From Micromonospora rubida (GTDB lineage: Bacteria; Actinomycetota; Actinomycetes; Mycobacteriales; Micromonosporaceae), in contig NZ_JAAALO010000002.1 in NCBI RefSeq assembly GCF_009908295.1, forward strand, positions 223,490-287,489: DNA of 64,000 bases, given 5' to 3'. Shown here piece by piece: positions 24,885-33,229 of this stretch (the first letter of the stretch is position 1; every line of letters starts with the position of its first letter). Both the position numbers and the translations under genes were made by a program. The notes beneath the pieces were generated by a model, which made no database searches, was not told the origin of the DNA, and saw nothing but the letters and a program-made list of their open reading frames with translations.

Positions 24885-26888
24885 TCACAGGCCGTTGGCG
24901 GCGCGGACGACGGTGACGAGGTCGTCGATGATGTAGGTGAGCGCGAAGTCCTTCGGCGTGAACACCCGGGCCACCCCGGCCGCACGGAGCGTCTCGGCGT
25001 CGCCGGGCGGGATGATGCCGCCCACCACGACCGGCAGGTCGCCCCGGCCGGCGGCGCGCAGGCCGTCCAGCACCGCCGGCACGGCGGCCAGGTGCGAGCC
25101 GGAGAGCACGGACAGGCCGACCAGGTCGACGTCCTCCTCCACGGCGGCGGCGACGATCTGCCCGGCCGTCAGCCGGATGCCCTGGTAGATCACCTCGAAG
25201 CCGGCGTCGCGGGCTCGTACCGCGATCTGCTCGGCACCGTTGGAGTGCCCGTCCAGGCCGGGCTTGCCGACCAGCAGCCGCAGCCGGCCACTGCCCAGCT
25301 CGCGGGCGGTGGCGGCGACCCGCTCCCGGACGGCGGCCAGGCCGCCGCCGCTCACCCCGGTCGTCGCGCCGGCCAGCCCCGTCGGTGCCCGGTACTCGCC
25401 GAAGACCTGGCGCAGCGCGCCGGCCCACTCGCCGGTGGTCACTTCGGCCCGCACGCACGCCAGGGTCGCCGGCATCAGGTTCGCGGTGGTCGCGGCGTCC
25501 GCGCGCAGCCGGTCGAGCGCCGCGTCGACCGCCGCGCCGTCCCGACCGGACCGCCACTCGCGTACGGAGGCCACAGCCGCCGCCTCGACCGCCGGGTCGA
25601 CCTGCTCGATCGCCCCGGCACCGGCCGCGGTCAGCGGCGACGGCTCGGTCTCGGTGAACCGGTTGACGCCGACCACCACGTCGGTGCCGACCTCCAGCCG
25701 CCGGCGGCGTTCGGCCAGCGAGCCGACCAACGCGCTCTTGAGGTACCCGGTCTCGACGGCCGCCACCACGCCGCCCATCTCCAGCACCTTGTCCAGCTCG
25801 GCCCGGGCGCCGGTGACGATCCCGTCGACCAGCGCCGTCATCACGTGCGAGCCGGCGAACAGGTCCGGGTATTCGAGCAGGTCCGACTCGTACGCGAGGA
25901 CCTGCTGCATACGCAGCGACCACTGCTGGTCCCACGGCCGGGGCAGGCCGAGCGCCTCGTTCCAGGCCGGGAGCTGCACCGCGCGGGCGCGCGCATCCCG
26001 GGACAGGGTGACGCCGAGCATCTCCAACACGATCCGCTGGATGTTGTTCTCCGGCTGGGCCTCGGTCAGGCCGAGCGAGTTGACCTGCACGCCGTACCGG
26101 AACCGGCGCTGCTTCGGGTCGGTGACGCCGTACCGCTCGCGGGTGATCTCGTCCCAGAGCGCGCCGAACGCGCGCATCTTGGCGATCTCCTCGACGAAGC
26201 GCACCCCGGCGTTGACGAAGAACGAGATCCGGGCGACCACGTCGCCCATCCGCTCGGCCGGCACCTGGCCGGCGTCGCGCACCGCGTCGAGCACGGCGAC
26301 GGCGGTGGCCAGGGTGAAGCCGACCTCCTGCACCGGCGTCGCGCCGGCCTCCTGGAGGTGGTACGAGCAGATGTTCACCGGGTTCCACCGGGGCATCTCC
26401 CGCAGCGTGTACGCGATGACGTCGGCGGTCAGCCGCAGCGACGCGGCCGGCGGGAAGATGTACGTCCCCCGGGACAGGTACTCCTTGATGATGTCGTTCT
26501 GCGTGGTCCCGGCGCAGCGGGCCAGTTCGGCGCCCTGCTCCGCGCCGACGGTGCCGTAGAGGGCGAGCAGCCACATCGCCGGCGCGTTGATGGTCATGGA
26601 CGTGTTCATCTCGGCGAGCGGTATGCCGTCGAAGAGGGCCCGCATGTCGCCGAGGTGGGCCACCGGCACGCCGACCCGGCCGACCTCGCCGGCTGCCAGC
26701 TCGTGGTCCGGGTCGTATCCGGTCTGGGTGGGCAGGTCGAAGGCGACCGACAGGCCGGTCTGCCCCTTCGCCAGGTTGCGGCGGAACAGGGCGTTGCTCG
26801 CGGTGGCCGAGGAGTGCCCGGCGTAGGTGCGCATCACCCACGGACGCTCGCGCTCGGGAAGCCGGCCGGGGGGAGCCTTCTCGTCCAT
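24885..26888 (-). CDS. ecm: Ethylmalonyl-CoA mutase (MeaA-type B12 mutase)
   Basis: An adenosylcobalamin-dependent mutase that converts ethylmalonyl-CoA to methylsuccinyl-CoA, a step after Ccr. The 667 residues join the substrate barrel to a C-terminal B12 domain with the cobalt ligand His548 in GLDGHSNG and the GG(I)IPPGD segment. Unlike IcmA here, it keeps Tyr in MRTYAGHS and Arg in YLSRGTYIF, as needed for a dicarboxylic acyl-CoA. The short N-terminus running straight into PWVMRTYAGHS is typical of Ecm/MeaA rather than MCM, but MCM activity cannot be excluded. There is no ribosome site; TAGACT sits six bases before the ATG and overlaps the operator. Confidence 0.9.
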   Translation of the reverse strand: MDEKAPPGRLPERERPWVMRTYAGHSSATASNALFRRNLAKGQTGLSVAFDLPTQTGYDPDHELAAGEVGRVGVPVAHLGDMRALFDGIPLAEMNTSMTINAPAMWLLALYGTVGAEQGAELARCAGTTQNDIIKEYLSRGTYIFPPAASLRLTADVIAYTLREMPRWNPVNICSYHLQEAGATPVQEVGFTLATAVAVLDAVRDAGQVPAERMGDVVARISFFVNAGVRFVEEIAKMRAFGALWDEITRERYGVTDPKQRRFRYGVQVNSLGLTEAQPENNIQRIVLEMLGVTLSRDARARAVQLPAWNEALGLPRPWDQQWSLRMQQVLAYESDLLEYPDLFAGSHVMTALVDGIVTGARAELDKVLEMGGVVAAVETGYLKSALVGSLAERRRRLEVGTDVVVGVNRFTETEPSPLTAAGAGAIEQVDPAVEAAAVASVREWRSGRDGAAVDAALDRLRADAATTANLMPATLACVRAEVTTGEWAGALRQVFGEYRAPTGLAGATTGVSGGGLAAVRERVAATARELGSGRLRLLVGKPGLDGHSNGAEQIAVRARDAGFEVIYQGIRLTAGQIVAAAVEEDVDLVGLSVLSGSHLAAVPAVLDGLRAAGRGDLPVVVGGIIPPGDAETLRAAGVARVFTPKDFALTYIIDDLVTVVRAANGL

Positions 26889-26894
26889 GGCGGG

Positions 26895-26913
26895 AGTCTA
26901 AGTTACCGTTAAG
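26895..26913 (-). promoter_or_regulatory. ecm leaderless promoter overlapped by acyl-CoA operator copy 5
   Basis: Read toward ecm the sequence is CTTAACGGTAACTTAG (26913-26898), running into the -10 box TAGACT (26900-26895), then six bases and the ATG. A protein bound here would block RNA polymerase directly. This is the most informative of the six operator copies. Confidence 0.68.
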
Positions 26914-26994
26914 TCACTGGGGTTGGTGAAAAACCGCACAGGTCCATGCTCCCGGGGCACCGCCGACCGTTCCGCAGGACGCACACTTGACGAC

Positions 26995-27840
26995 ATGGAT
27001 GACGAGCTCGCAATCTCCGTCCGGGGGCTGCGCAAGGCGTACGGCGACAACGTCGCGGTGGCGAGCGTGGATCTCGCGGTCCACCGCGGCGAGGTGTTCG
27101 CCCTGCTCGGGCCGAACGGCGCGGGCAAGACCACCACGGTGGAGATCCTGGAGGGCTACCGGCAGCGCGACGCCGGCGAGGTCTCCGTGCTGGGCAGCGA
27201 CCCCGCCCGCCCCGGGCCGCACTGGCGGTCCCGGGTCGGCATCGTGCTCCAGGGCACCGGCGAGTTCGACGAGCTGACCGTCGGCGAGTTGGTCTCGCAC
27301 TTCTCCGGCTTCTACCCCGACGCCGACGACCCGGCGAAGGTCATCGAGCGGGTCGGCCTGGGGGCCAAGGCGAAGGCCCGCACACACACCCTCTCCGGCG
27401 GACAGAAGCGTCGTCTCGACGTGGCGCTCGGCATCATCGGCCGCCCCGAGCTGCTGTTCCTGGACGAGCCGACCACCGGCTTCGACCCGGAGGCCCGGCG
27501 CGAGTTCTGGGAGCTGATCCGGGACCTGGCCGCCGCCGGCACCACCATCGTGCTCACCACCCACTACCTGGACGAGGCCGAGGCGCTGGCCGACCGGGTC
27601 GGGGTGATCGCCGCCGGCCGGCTCATCGAGGTGGCCCCGCCGAACCGACTCGGCAACCGGCAGGAGGCCCTGACGACGGTCTCCTGGCGTACCCCCGAGG
27701 GGGCCGCGGAGACCACGGAGAGCGCGACGCCGACGGCCCTGGTGGCGGAGCTGGCCGCGCGCTTCGGCGGCGAGGTCCCCGGGCTCACGGTGACCCGGCC
27801 GACCCTGGAAGACATCTACCTGAAGATGATCGGACACTGA
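26995..27840 (+). CDS. ABC transporter ATP-binding protein
   Basis: A 281-residue ATPase of the drug/antibiotic exporter (DrrA/CcmA-like) type. It has Walker A GPNGAGKTT (about residue 39), the signature LSGGQKRR, Walker B LLFLDEPTTG and the H-loop TTHYLDEAE. The ATG at 26995 starts the domain; an upstream in-frame start at 26923 adds an unlikely leader. It overlaps the permease start by one base (TGATG), so the two are coupled. The substrate is unknown. Confidence 0.93.
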   Translation: MDDELAISVRGLRKAYGDNVAVASVDLAVHRGEVFALLGPNGAGKTTTVEILEGYRQRDAGEVSVLGSDPARPGPHWRSRVGIVLQGTGEFDELTVGELVSHFSGFYPDADDPAKVIERVGLGAKAKARTHTLSGGQKRRLDVALGIIGRPELLFLDEPTTGFDPEARREFWELIRDLAAAGTTIVLTTHYLDEAEALADRVGVIAAGRLIEVAPPNRLGNRQEALTTVSWRTPEGAAETTESATPTALVAELAARFGGEVPGLTVTRPTLEDIYLKMIGH

Positions 27841-28688
27841 TGACCACCACCACCAGGCCGGCGGCCCCGGTCGACCCCGCCGCACCGGCCCGCCGGCTCG
27901 GAGCGGGCGCGCTCGCCCTGCGCCAGGGCCGGCTGGAGATCACCCAGTTCATGCGCAGCCGGGAGTCCGTCGTGTTCACGATGGGCTTCCCGATCATCAT
28001 GATCCTAATCTTCGCGGCCATCTTCAGCGACGAGATCGCCCCGGGCGTCAGCTACACGCAATACTTCATCACCGGCATGATCGCCACCGGCCTGATGACG
28101 GGGAGCTTCCAGAACCTCGGCATCTGGATCCCGATCGAGCGGGACCGGGGGGTCCTCAAGCGCTACCGGGGCACCCCGATGCCGAAGTGGGTGTGGTTCG
28201 CCGGCAAGGTGCTCATGGTGGTGGCGATCAGCGTCGCCGAGACCGCCCTGCTGCTCGCCGTCTCGGTCGCCATGTTCGACCTGAAGCTGCCCGGCACGGC
28301 CGGCAAGTGGTTCACCTTCGGCTGGGTCTCCCTCCTCGGGGTCACCGCGTGCACCCTGTGCGGCATCGCGATCTCCTCGCTGGCCCGCACGGCGCGCAGC
28401 GGCTCCGCCGTGGTCACCCCCATCGCCCTGGTGCTCCAGTTCACCTCCGGGGTCTTCTTCGTCTTCACCAACCTGCCGAGCTGGATGCAGCAGGTGGCGG
28501 CCCTCTTCCCGCTGAAGTGGATGTGCCAGGGGCTGCGGTCGGTCTTCCTGCCGGAGAGCTTCGGCGCCCAGGAGCCGGGCGGCTCCTTCGAGCTGGGCCG
28601 GGTCGCCATCGTCCTCGCGCTGTGGTGCGTGATCGGCCTGGTGCTCTGCCTCACCACCTTCCGCTGGACCACCAAGCGCGACGGCTGA
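27840..28688 (+). CDS. ABC-2 type permease
   Basis: A 282-residue membrane subunit of the exporter with the preceding ATPase. Six hydrophobic segments are visible from FTMGFPIIMILIFAAIF to VLALWCVIGLVLCL, and the typical RDRGVLKRYRGTPMP loop follows the second. It has a long cytoplasmic N-terminus rich in Pro and Ala. The likely job is efflux of a small molecule or lipid; no regulator gene is adjacent. Confidence 0.92.
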   Translation: MTTTTRPAAPVDPAAPARRLGAGALALRQGRLEITQFMRSRESVVFTMGFPIIMILIFAAIFSDEIAPGVSYTQYFITGMIATGLMTGSFQNLGIWIPIERDRGVLKRYRGTPMPKWVWFAGKVLMVVAISVAETALLLAVSVAMFDLKLPGTAGKWFTFGWVSLLGVTACTLCGIAISSLARTARSGSAVVTPIALVLQFTSGVFFVFTNLPSWMQQVAALFPLKWMCQGLRSVFLPESFGAQEPGGSFELGRVAIVLALWCVIGLVLCLTTFRWTTKRDG

Positions 28689-28725
28689 GGGTCTTGCCAC
28701 GGCACGAAGTGGAGGTTGCGGTGGG

Positions 28726-28917
28726 TTACGCGGTGGCTCCCTTCGGGTAGTGGCGGCGCAGGTTGGCGGCGCTGACGCGGTCGAGCGTGCGGTCGGACAG
28801 CACCCGGGCCAGACGGGTGAGCAGGGCGGCATCCCGGCCGATGGTGTAGCGCGTGCGTGGTCTGCGGGTCGTCACGGCCTTCGCGATGACCCGGGCGGCG
28901 GCGTCGGCGGTCTCCAC
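28726..28917 (-). pseudogene. C-terminal remnant of a short-chain dehydrogenase
   Basis: The last ~63 codons read AARVIAKAVTTRRPRTRY, then TIGRDAALLTRLARVLSD, ending NLRRHYPKG. This looks like the C-terminal end of actinobacterial SDR oxidoreductases (the A..V..ARRPRTRY.VG.DA pattern). No Rossmann glycine motif or YxxxK site lies upstream in any frame, because the divergent esterase gene begins at 28983. It is most simply a decayed gene fragment; it might instead be a short unrelated gene. Confidence 0.5.
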
Positions 28918-28982
28918 GCACGCGGGGTGATCGGGCGTCCGGCGGGGCGGCGGGCCGAGGACGGGGCTGGCAGACTGGGCCG

Positions 28983-29792
28983 GTGGTGGCGAGACCGACG
29001 CGGCGACGGCTACTCCTGGCCGGGGCAGCCACGGCGGCGCTGGCCATGGCCGGCGGCGCGACGGCGCGGGAGCTGACCCGCCCGCGCCCGGGGCCGACAC
29101 CGGCGCTGCCCGACGCCCCGGCCGGCGACGAGCGGCTGCTCCGGCGGCAGTCGGCGGCCCGGGGCCGTGCCGTCGACTTCTGGACGGCCGTGCCGGCCGG
29201 GCACGGCGACGGGCGAGGGCTGCCGGTCTGCCTGGTGCTGCACGGCGCTTCGTCCACCCCGCACGACTACGCGCGCTTCGGGCTCGCCCGGTTCCTCACC
29301 GACGCGGTGCGCCGGGGCGCTCCGCCGTTCGTGCTCGCCGGGGCGGCCGGCGGCCGGCTCTCCTGGCGGCGCTCCGGAGCGGACGACCCGCAGCGGATGG
29401 TGCGCGAGGAGCTGCCGGCCTGGTGCGGCGAGCGCGGCTTCGACACCAGCCGGGTGGCCGCGTGGGGCTGGTCGATGGGCGGCTTCGGATCACTGCTGCT
29501 CGCCGAGACCTTCCCCGGCTGGCTGCGGGCGGTGGCCGCGTTCTCCCCCGCCGTACGCCCCGGGGACGCGGTCTTCACCGACGTGGAGCGGCTGCGCGGC
29601 ACGCCGGTCGGGCTCTGGTGCGGCCGGCAGGACGGCCTGTTGCGCGACGTGCGGGCGCTGGCCCGCGCCCTGCCCGAACCCCCGGCCCGCGCCGAGTACG
29701 CCGACGGCCGGCACAACTTCGTCTACTGGGGCACGGTCGTCCCGGACGCCTTCGCCCTGCTGGGCGCGGCCCTCACGCCGCCGCGCCCCTGA
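28983..29792 (+). CDS. Exported esterase/alpha-beta hydrolase (Tat signal)
   Basis: A 269-residue exported hydrolase. The N-terminus RPTRRRLLLAGAATAALAMA is a twin-arginine signal. The catalytic domain shows LVLHGASS, the nucleophile elbow GWSMGG (about residue 162) and a late DGRHNFVYW that supplies the histidine, resembling the esterase D/PHB-depolymerase-like group. The substrate is unknown. The start is GTG at 28983 with CAGACT six bases upstream (leaderless type); a second GTG follows directly. It is convergent with hbd. Confidence 0.85.
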   Translation: MVARPTRRRLLLAGAATAALAMAGGATARELTRPRPGPTPALPDAPAGDERLLRRQSAARGRAVDFWTAVPAGHGDGRGLPVCLVLHGASSTPHDYARFGLARFLTDAVRRGAPPFVLAGAAGGRLSWRRSGADDPQRMVREELPAWCGERGFDTSRVAAWGWSMGGFGSLLLAETFPGWLRAVAAFSPAVRPGDAVFTDVERLRGTPVGLWCGRQDGLLRDVRALARALPEPPARAEYADGRHNFVYWGTVVPDAFALLGAALTPPRP

Positions 29793-29832
29793 CCCGGCCC
29801 CGAGCGGGAACGGATCAGGGGTCGGTGCGGCG

Positions 29833-30681
29833 TCAGTACGTGTAGAAGCCCTTGCCGGTCTTGCGGCCCAGGTCGCCGGCGGTGACCATGCGCTGGAGCA
29901 GCTCCGGCGGGAAGAACTTCTCGTCGGCTGTGTCGGTGTAGATGTTCTTCGAGGCGTGCAGCAGCACGTCCACGCCGGTGAGGTCGGTGGTGGCCAGCGG
30001 GCCCATCGCGTGGCCGAAGCCGAGCTTGCAGGCCGTGTCCAGGTCCTCGGCCGACACCACGCCGGACTCGACCAGCTTGACCGCCTCGACGACCAGTGCG
30101 GCGATCAGCCGGGTGGTGACGAACCCGGCGATGTCCCGGTTCACCACGACGACGGTCTTGCCGATCTCCTCGGCGAACGCCTTCACCGTGGCCAGGGTCT
30201 CGTCGCTGGTCTTGTACCCGCGCACCAGCTCGCAGAGCTTCATCATCGGCACCGGGGAGAAGAAGTGCGTGCCGACGACCGCCTCCGGGCGCTCGGTCAC
30301 GGCGGCGATCTGGGTGACCGGGATGGCCGAGGTGTTGGTGGCGAGCACCGCGTCGGCCTTGCAGATCTTGTCGAGCGCCCGGAAGACCTCGTGCTTGATT
30401 TCCAGCCGCTCGAACACCGCCTCGACGACGATGTCCGCGTCGGCGACCGCCTCCAGGTCGGTGGTCGGGGTGATCCGGCCCAGCGTCGCCTCGACCTCGG
30501 AAACCTCGATCTTGCCCTTCTCGGCGAACTTCTCCAGCGACTTCCGGATGCCGGCCAGTCCGCGCCCGGTGGCCGCGTCGTCCAGGTCCCGCAGCGTCAC
30601 CTGCCAGCCCGCCTGCGCCGCCACCTGGGCGATACCCGAGCCCATCAGCCCGGCCCCGACGACCGCGAGTCGACCCGCCAT
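29833..30681 (-). CDS. hbd: 3-hydroxybutyryl-CoA dehydrogenase
   Basis: A 282-residue single-unit enzyme reducing acetoacetyl-CoA to 3-hydroxybutyryl-CoA (or the reverse). It has the NAD-binding motif VVGAGLMGSGIAQ, TNTSAIPVTQI, the histidine motif THFFSPVPMMKLCE, and the C-terminal GFGHAMGPLATTDLTG and GRKTGKGFYTY. The ATG at 30681 has GGGAGAAG upstream. A -10-like TAGGGT and operator copy 6 lie in the same arrangement as for icmA. With thiolase and Ccr it links acetyl-CoA to ethylmalonyl-CoA; a crotonase is not in the window. Confidence 0.95.
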   Translation of the reverse strand: MAGRLAVVGAGLMGSGIAQVAAQAGWQVTLRDLDDAATGRGLAGIRKSLEKFAEKGKIEVSEVEATLGRITPTTDLEAVADADIVVEAVFERLEIKHEVFRALDKICKADAVLATNTSAIPVTQIAAVTERPEAVVGTHFFSPVPMMKLCELVRGYKTSDETLATVKAFAEEIGKTVVVVNRDIAGFVTTRLIAALVVEAVKLVESGVVSAEDLDTACKLGFGHAMGPLATTDLTGVDVLLHASKNIYTDTADEKFFPPELLQRMVTAGDLGRKTGKGFYTY

Positions 30682-30716
30682 CTGCTTCTCCCTCGCCTGA
30701 TTGAGTGTCTGTCTGC

Positions 30717-30748
30717 ACCCTAGTCGGCGACCTTGAACGATGGCTAAG
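30717..30748 (-). promoter_or_regulatory. hbd promoter with acyl-CoA operator copy 6
   Basis: TTGAACGATGGCTAAG (plus strand 30733-30748) lies 51 bases before the hbd ATG. In gene direction TTAGCC is followed after 19 bases by TAGGGT, the same spacing as TTAGCG to TACACT at icmA. Confidence 0.65.
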
Positions 30749-30776
30749 CCAGCCTGCGGCCGGACCCGCGCCGCAG

Positions 30777-32213
30777 TCAGATCTCCAGCGCCGGCTCCTC
30801 CGGCACGCTGCCGCGCTCGACCTCCACGCCCAGCGCCCGCAGGTCGGCGACGAAATCCGGGTAGCCGCGGTCGACGTGGTGCACGTGGGAGACCTCGGTG
30901 ACCCCGTCGGCGCAGAGCCCGGCGATGATCAGACCGGCGCCGGCCCGGATGTCGGTGGCCCGGACGGGCGCCCCGGAGAGCCGGTCCCGGCCCCGGACCA
31001 CGGCGTGGTGGCCGTCGGTCTTGATGTCCGCGCCGAGCCGCATCATCTCGTTGGCGAACATGAACCGGCCGTCGAAGATGTTCTCGGTGATCAGGGACGC
31101 GCCGTCGCTGACCGCGGCGAGCCCGATCGCCATCGGCAGCAGGTCGGTGGCGAAGCCCGGGTAGGGCAGGGTGACCACGTCCACCGCCCGGGGGCGCTCG
31201 TCGACCCGTACCCGGAAGGCGTCGCCGCGGGTCTCCACCAGGCCGCCCGCGCAGATCAGCTTGTCCAGCGCGACCTCCAGGAAGCCCGGGTCGATCCCCG
31301 TCACGGTGACGTCCCCCCGGGTCATCGCGGCGGCGAACGCCCAGGTCCCGGCGACGATACGGTCGCCGACGGTGGCGTGCCGCACCGGCCGCAGCTCCGG
31401 CACCCCATCGATGTGCAGGGTGGAGGTGCCCTCGCCCTCGATCCGGGCACCCATCCGGATCAGCATCGAGCAGATGTCCACGATCTCCGGTTCCCGGGCC
31501 GCGTTGTCGATCACCGTCGTGCCCTGGGCCAGCACGGCGGCCATCACCAGGTTCTCGGTGGCCCCGACGCTGGGGAAGTCGAGCACGATCTCCGCGCCGT
31601 GCAGCCCGTCCGGGGCGGCGGCGATGACGAAGCCGTGCTCGCCGGAGATGTCCGCGCCCATCCGGGTCAGCCCGGCGATGTGCATGTCCAGCCCCCGGGA
31701 GCCGATGGCGTCCCCGCCGGGGTGGGCCACCCGGACGTACCCCCGGCGGGCCAGCAGCGGGCCCAGCACGCAGATCGACGCGCGCAGCCGGCGGACCAGG
31801 TCGTAGTCGGCCTCCGCGCCGGGCCGGTCGGGCACGTCGACGGTGACCGACCGGGACCGGGCAACCCCGCCCCGGGCCACCATCGGGTCGACGGGCTCGT
31901 CCGCGTCGAACCGGACGCCGCACCCCAACCGGCGCAGCACCTCGCCCATGATGGCGATGTCGGTGATCCGGGGGACGTTCGTGATGACGCTGCGCCCGGG
32001 GGCCAGCAGCGCGGCGGCCATCAGCTTGAGGGCCGAGTTCTTCGCCCCGACGACGTGCACCGTCCCGGCGAGCCGGGCGTTCCCGGAGACCCGGATGACG
32101 TCGACGTCGTTGACCGCCGGGTCGCTGGCGTCGCCGGGGCCCACCCCGGCCGGCCGGGTCGGAGTCGGCCGAGCGGGGATGGTCAGGTCGGGTATCCGTA
32201 GGCTGTGCGTCAT
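30777..32213 (-). CDS. murA: UDP-N-acetylglucosamine 1-carboxyvinyltransferase (MurA)
   Basis: First committed enzyme of peptidoglycan synthesis; it transfers enolpyruvate from PEP to UDP-GlcNAc. The 478 residues have a non-conserved leader of about 35, then [30 protein letters not shown] and the active-site loop [15 protein letters not shown]. The loop cysteine of E. coli MurA (Cys115) is Asp168 here, as in mycobacteria, which predicts insensitivity to fosfomycin. The ATG at 32213 has GAGGTGG upstream, lying inside the divergent adenosyltransferase gene. A GTG within the leader is an alternative start. Confidence 0.93.
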   Translation of the reverse strand: MTHSLRIPDLTIPARPTPTRPAGVGPGDASDPAVNDVDVIRVSGNARLAGTVHVVGAKNSALKLMAAALLAPGRSVITNVPRITDIAIMGEVLRRLGCGVRFDADEPVDPMVARGGVARSRSVTVDVPDRPGAEADYDLVRRLRASICVLGPLLARRGYVRVAHPGGDAIGSRGLDMHIAGLTRMGADISGEHGFVIAAAPDGLHGAEIVLDFPSVGATENLVMAAVLAQGTTVIDNAAREPEIVDICSMLIRMGARIEGEGTSTLHIDGVPELRPVRHATVGDRIVAGTWAFAAAMTRGDVTVTGIDPGFLEVALDKLICAGGLVETRGDAFRVRVDERPRAVDVVTLPYPGFATDLLPMAIGLAAVSDGASLITENIFDGRFMFANEMMRLGADIKTDGHHAVVRGRDRLSGAPVRATDIRAGAGLIIAGLCADGVTEVSHVHHVDRGYPDFVADLRALGVEVERGSVPEEPALEI

Positions 32214-32214
32214 G
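32199..32214. promoter_or_regulatory. Overlapping divergent start codons and adenosyltransferase -10 box
   Basis: The tetramer CATG (32211-32214) holds the murA ATG on the minus strand and the adenosyltransferase ATG on the plus strand. TAGGCT (32199-32204) lies seven bases before the plus-strand ATG and inside murA, so the adenosyltransferase is probably leaderless. murA's ribosome site and promoter must lie within the adenosyltransferase reading frame. Confidence 0.6.
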
Positions 32215-32784
32215 GCCGTCCACCTCACGCGCATCTACACCAGGGCCGGCGACGCCGGCATGACCAGGCTGAGCAACAACGAGCAGGTGCCGAAGACCGA
32301 TCCGCGGATCGCCGCGTACGCGGACGTCGACGAGTGCAACGCCGCGATCGGCGTCGCGATCGCGCTGGGGCAGCTCGACGACGAGCTGCGGGCGGTGCTG
32401 GGGTCGATCCAGAACGACATGTTCGACGTCGGCGCCGACCTGTCCACCCCCGTGGAGCCGGACCCGGAGTACCCGCCGCTGCGGGTCACCGAGGAGTACG
32501 TGGACCGTCTTGAGGGATGGTGCGACGAGTACAACGCACGCCTGAGCAAGCTCGACTCCTTCATCCTCCCCGGCGGCACCGCGGGAGCGGCGCTGCTGCA
32601 CGTGGCACGGACGATCGCCCGGCGGGCCGAGCGTGCGGCATGGGCGCTGGTCGCACAGGACTCCGACCGGACCAGCATCCTCCCGGCAAAGTATCTCAAC
32701 CGGCTCTCCGATCTGCTCTTTATCCTGTCAAGAGCGGCCAATCCGGCAGGAGACGTGCTGTGGGTTCCGGGCGGTAAGCGCTGA
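32212..32784 (+). CDS. PduO-type cob(I)yrinic acid a,c-diamide adenosyltransferase
   Basis: A 190-residue enzyme that adenosylates cob(I)alamin to make adenosylcobalamin, the cofactor of IcmA and Ecm in this window. It has the ATP-binding N-terminal [13 protein letters not shown], the [12 protein letters not shown] helix, [19 protein letters not shown] and the signature [10 protein letters not shown]. It is divergent from murA with overlapping start codons. It runs into the VOC gene with a TGA overlapping a possible CTG start. Its nearness to the mutases and MeaB supports a common B12-dependent acyl-CoA role. Confidence 0.94.
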   Translation: MAVHLTRIYTRAGDAGMTRLSNNEQVPKTDPRIAAYADVDECNAAIGVAIALGQLDDELRAVLGSIQNDMFDVGADLSTPVEPDPEYPPLRVTEEYVDRLEGWCDEYNARLSKLDSFILPGGTAGAALLHVARTIARRAERAAWALVAQDSDRTSILPAKYLNRLSDLLFILSRAANPAGDVLWVPGGKR

Positions 32785-33203
32785 GCGTCGACGCGAGCCG
32801 CGCCCCGGTCGGGGCCCTGCACCACGTCGAGGTCTGGGTGCCCGACCTGGCCGGCGCGGTCCGCAGTTGGGGCTGGTTGCTGGGCGAGCTGGGCTGGACG
32901 CCGTTCCAGGACTGGCCGGCGGGCCGGTCCTGGCGGCTCGGCCCGACGTACCTGGTGCTGGAGGAGTCCCCCGCGTTGTCCGGACGAAACCACGACCGGC
33001 TCGCCCCGGGCCTGAACCACCTGGCCTTCCACGCCGGCCCGCCGGCCGCCGTGGACCGGCTGGTCGCGGCCGCGCCGGCCCACGGCTGGACGCTGCTCTT
33101 CCCTGGCCGCCACCCGCACGCCGGAGGCCCGGCCACCTACGCGGCCTACCTCACGAACACCCAGGGGTACGAGGTCGAACTGACCGCCTCCACCACCACC
33201 TGA
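32781..33203 (+). CDS. VOC (glyoxalase-like) family protein, probable CTG start
   Basis: A 140-residue VOC-superfamily protein. ALHHVEVWVPDLAGAVRSWG is the first strand and helix with the metal-binding His. LVLEESPALSGRNH and GLNHLAFHA give the second strand and further ligands; GYEVELTAS at the end supplies the glutamate. An in-frame GTG at 32838 would delete the first strand and its His, and the frame has a TAA at 32775. The only upstream candidates are CTG codons, best at 32781, overlapping the adenosyltransferase stop (CTGA). The substrate is unknown. Confidence 0.7.
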   Translation: MSVDASRAPVGALHHVEVWVPDLAGAVRSWGWLLGELGWTPFQDWPAGRSWRLGPTYLVLEESPALSGRNHDRLAPGLNHLAFHAGPPAAVDRLVAAAPAHGWTLLFPGRHPHAGGPATYAAYLTNTQGYEVELTASTTT

Positions 33204-33229
33204 CCCCGCACGACACCCCTCGGGTCCCC

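Noticed and set aside
4691..32211. Cobalamin riboswitch before icmA, ecm or the adenosyltransferase
   Set aside because: The leaders are too short (9-96 bases, or leaderless) and no B12-box-like sequence was seen.
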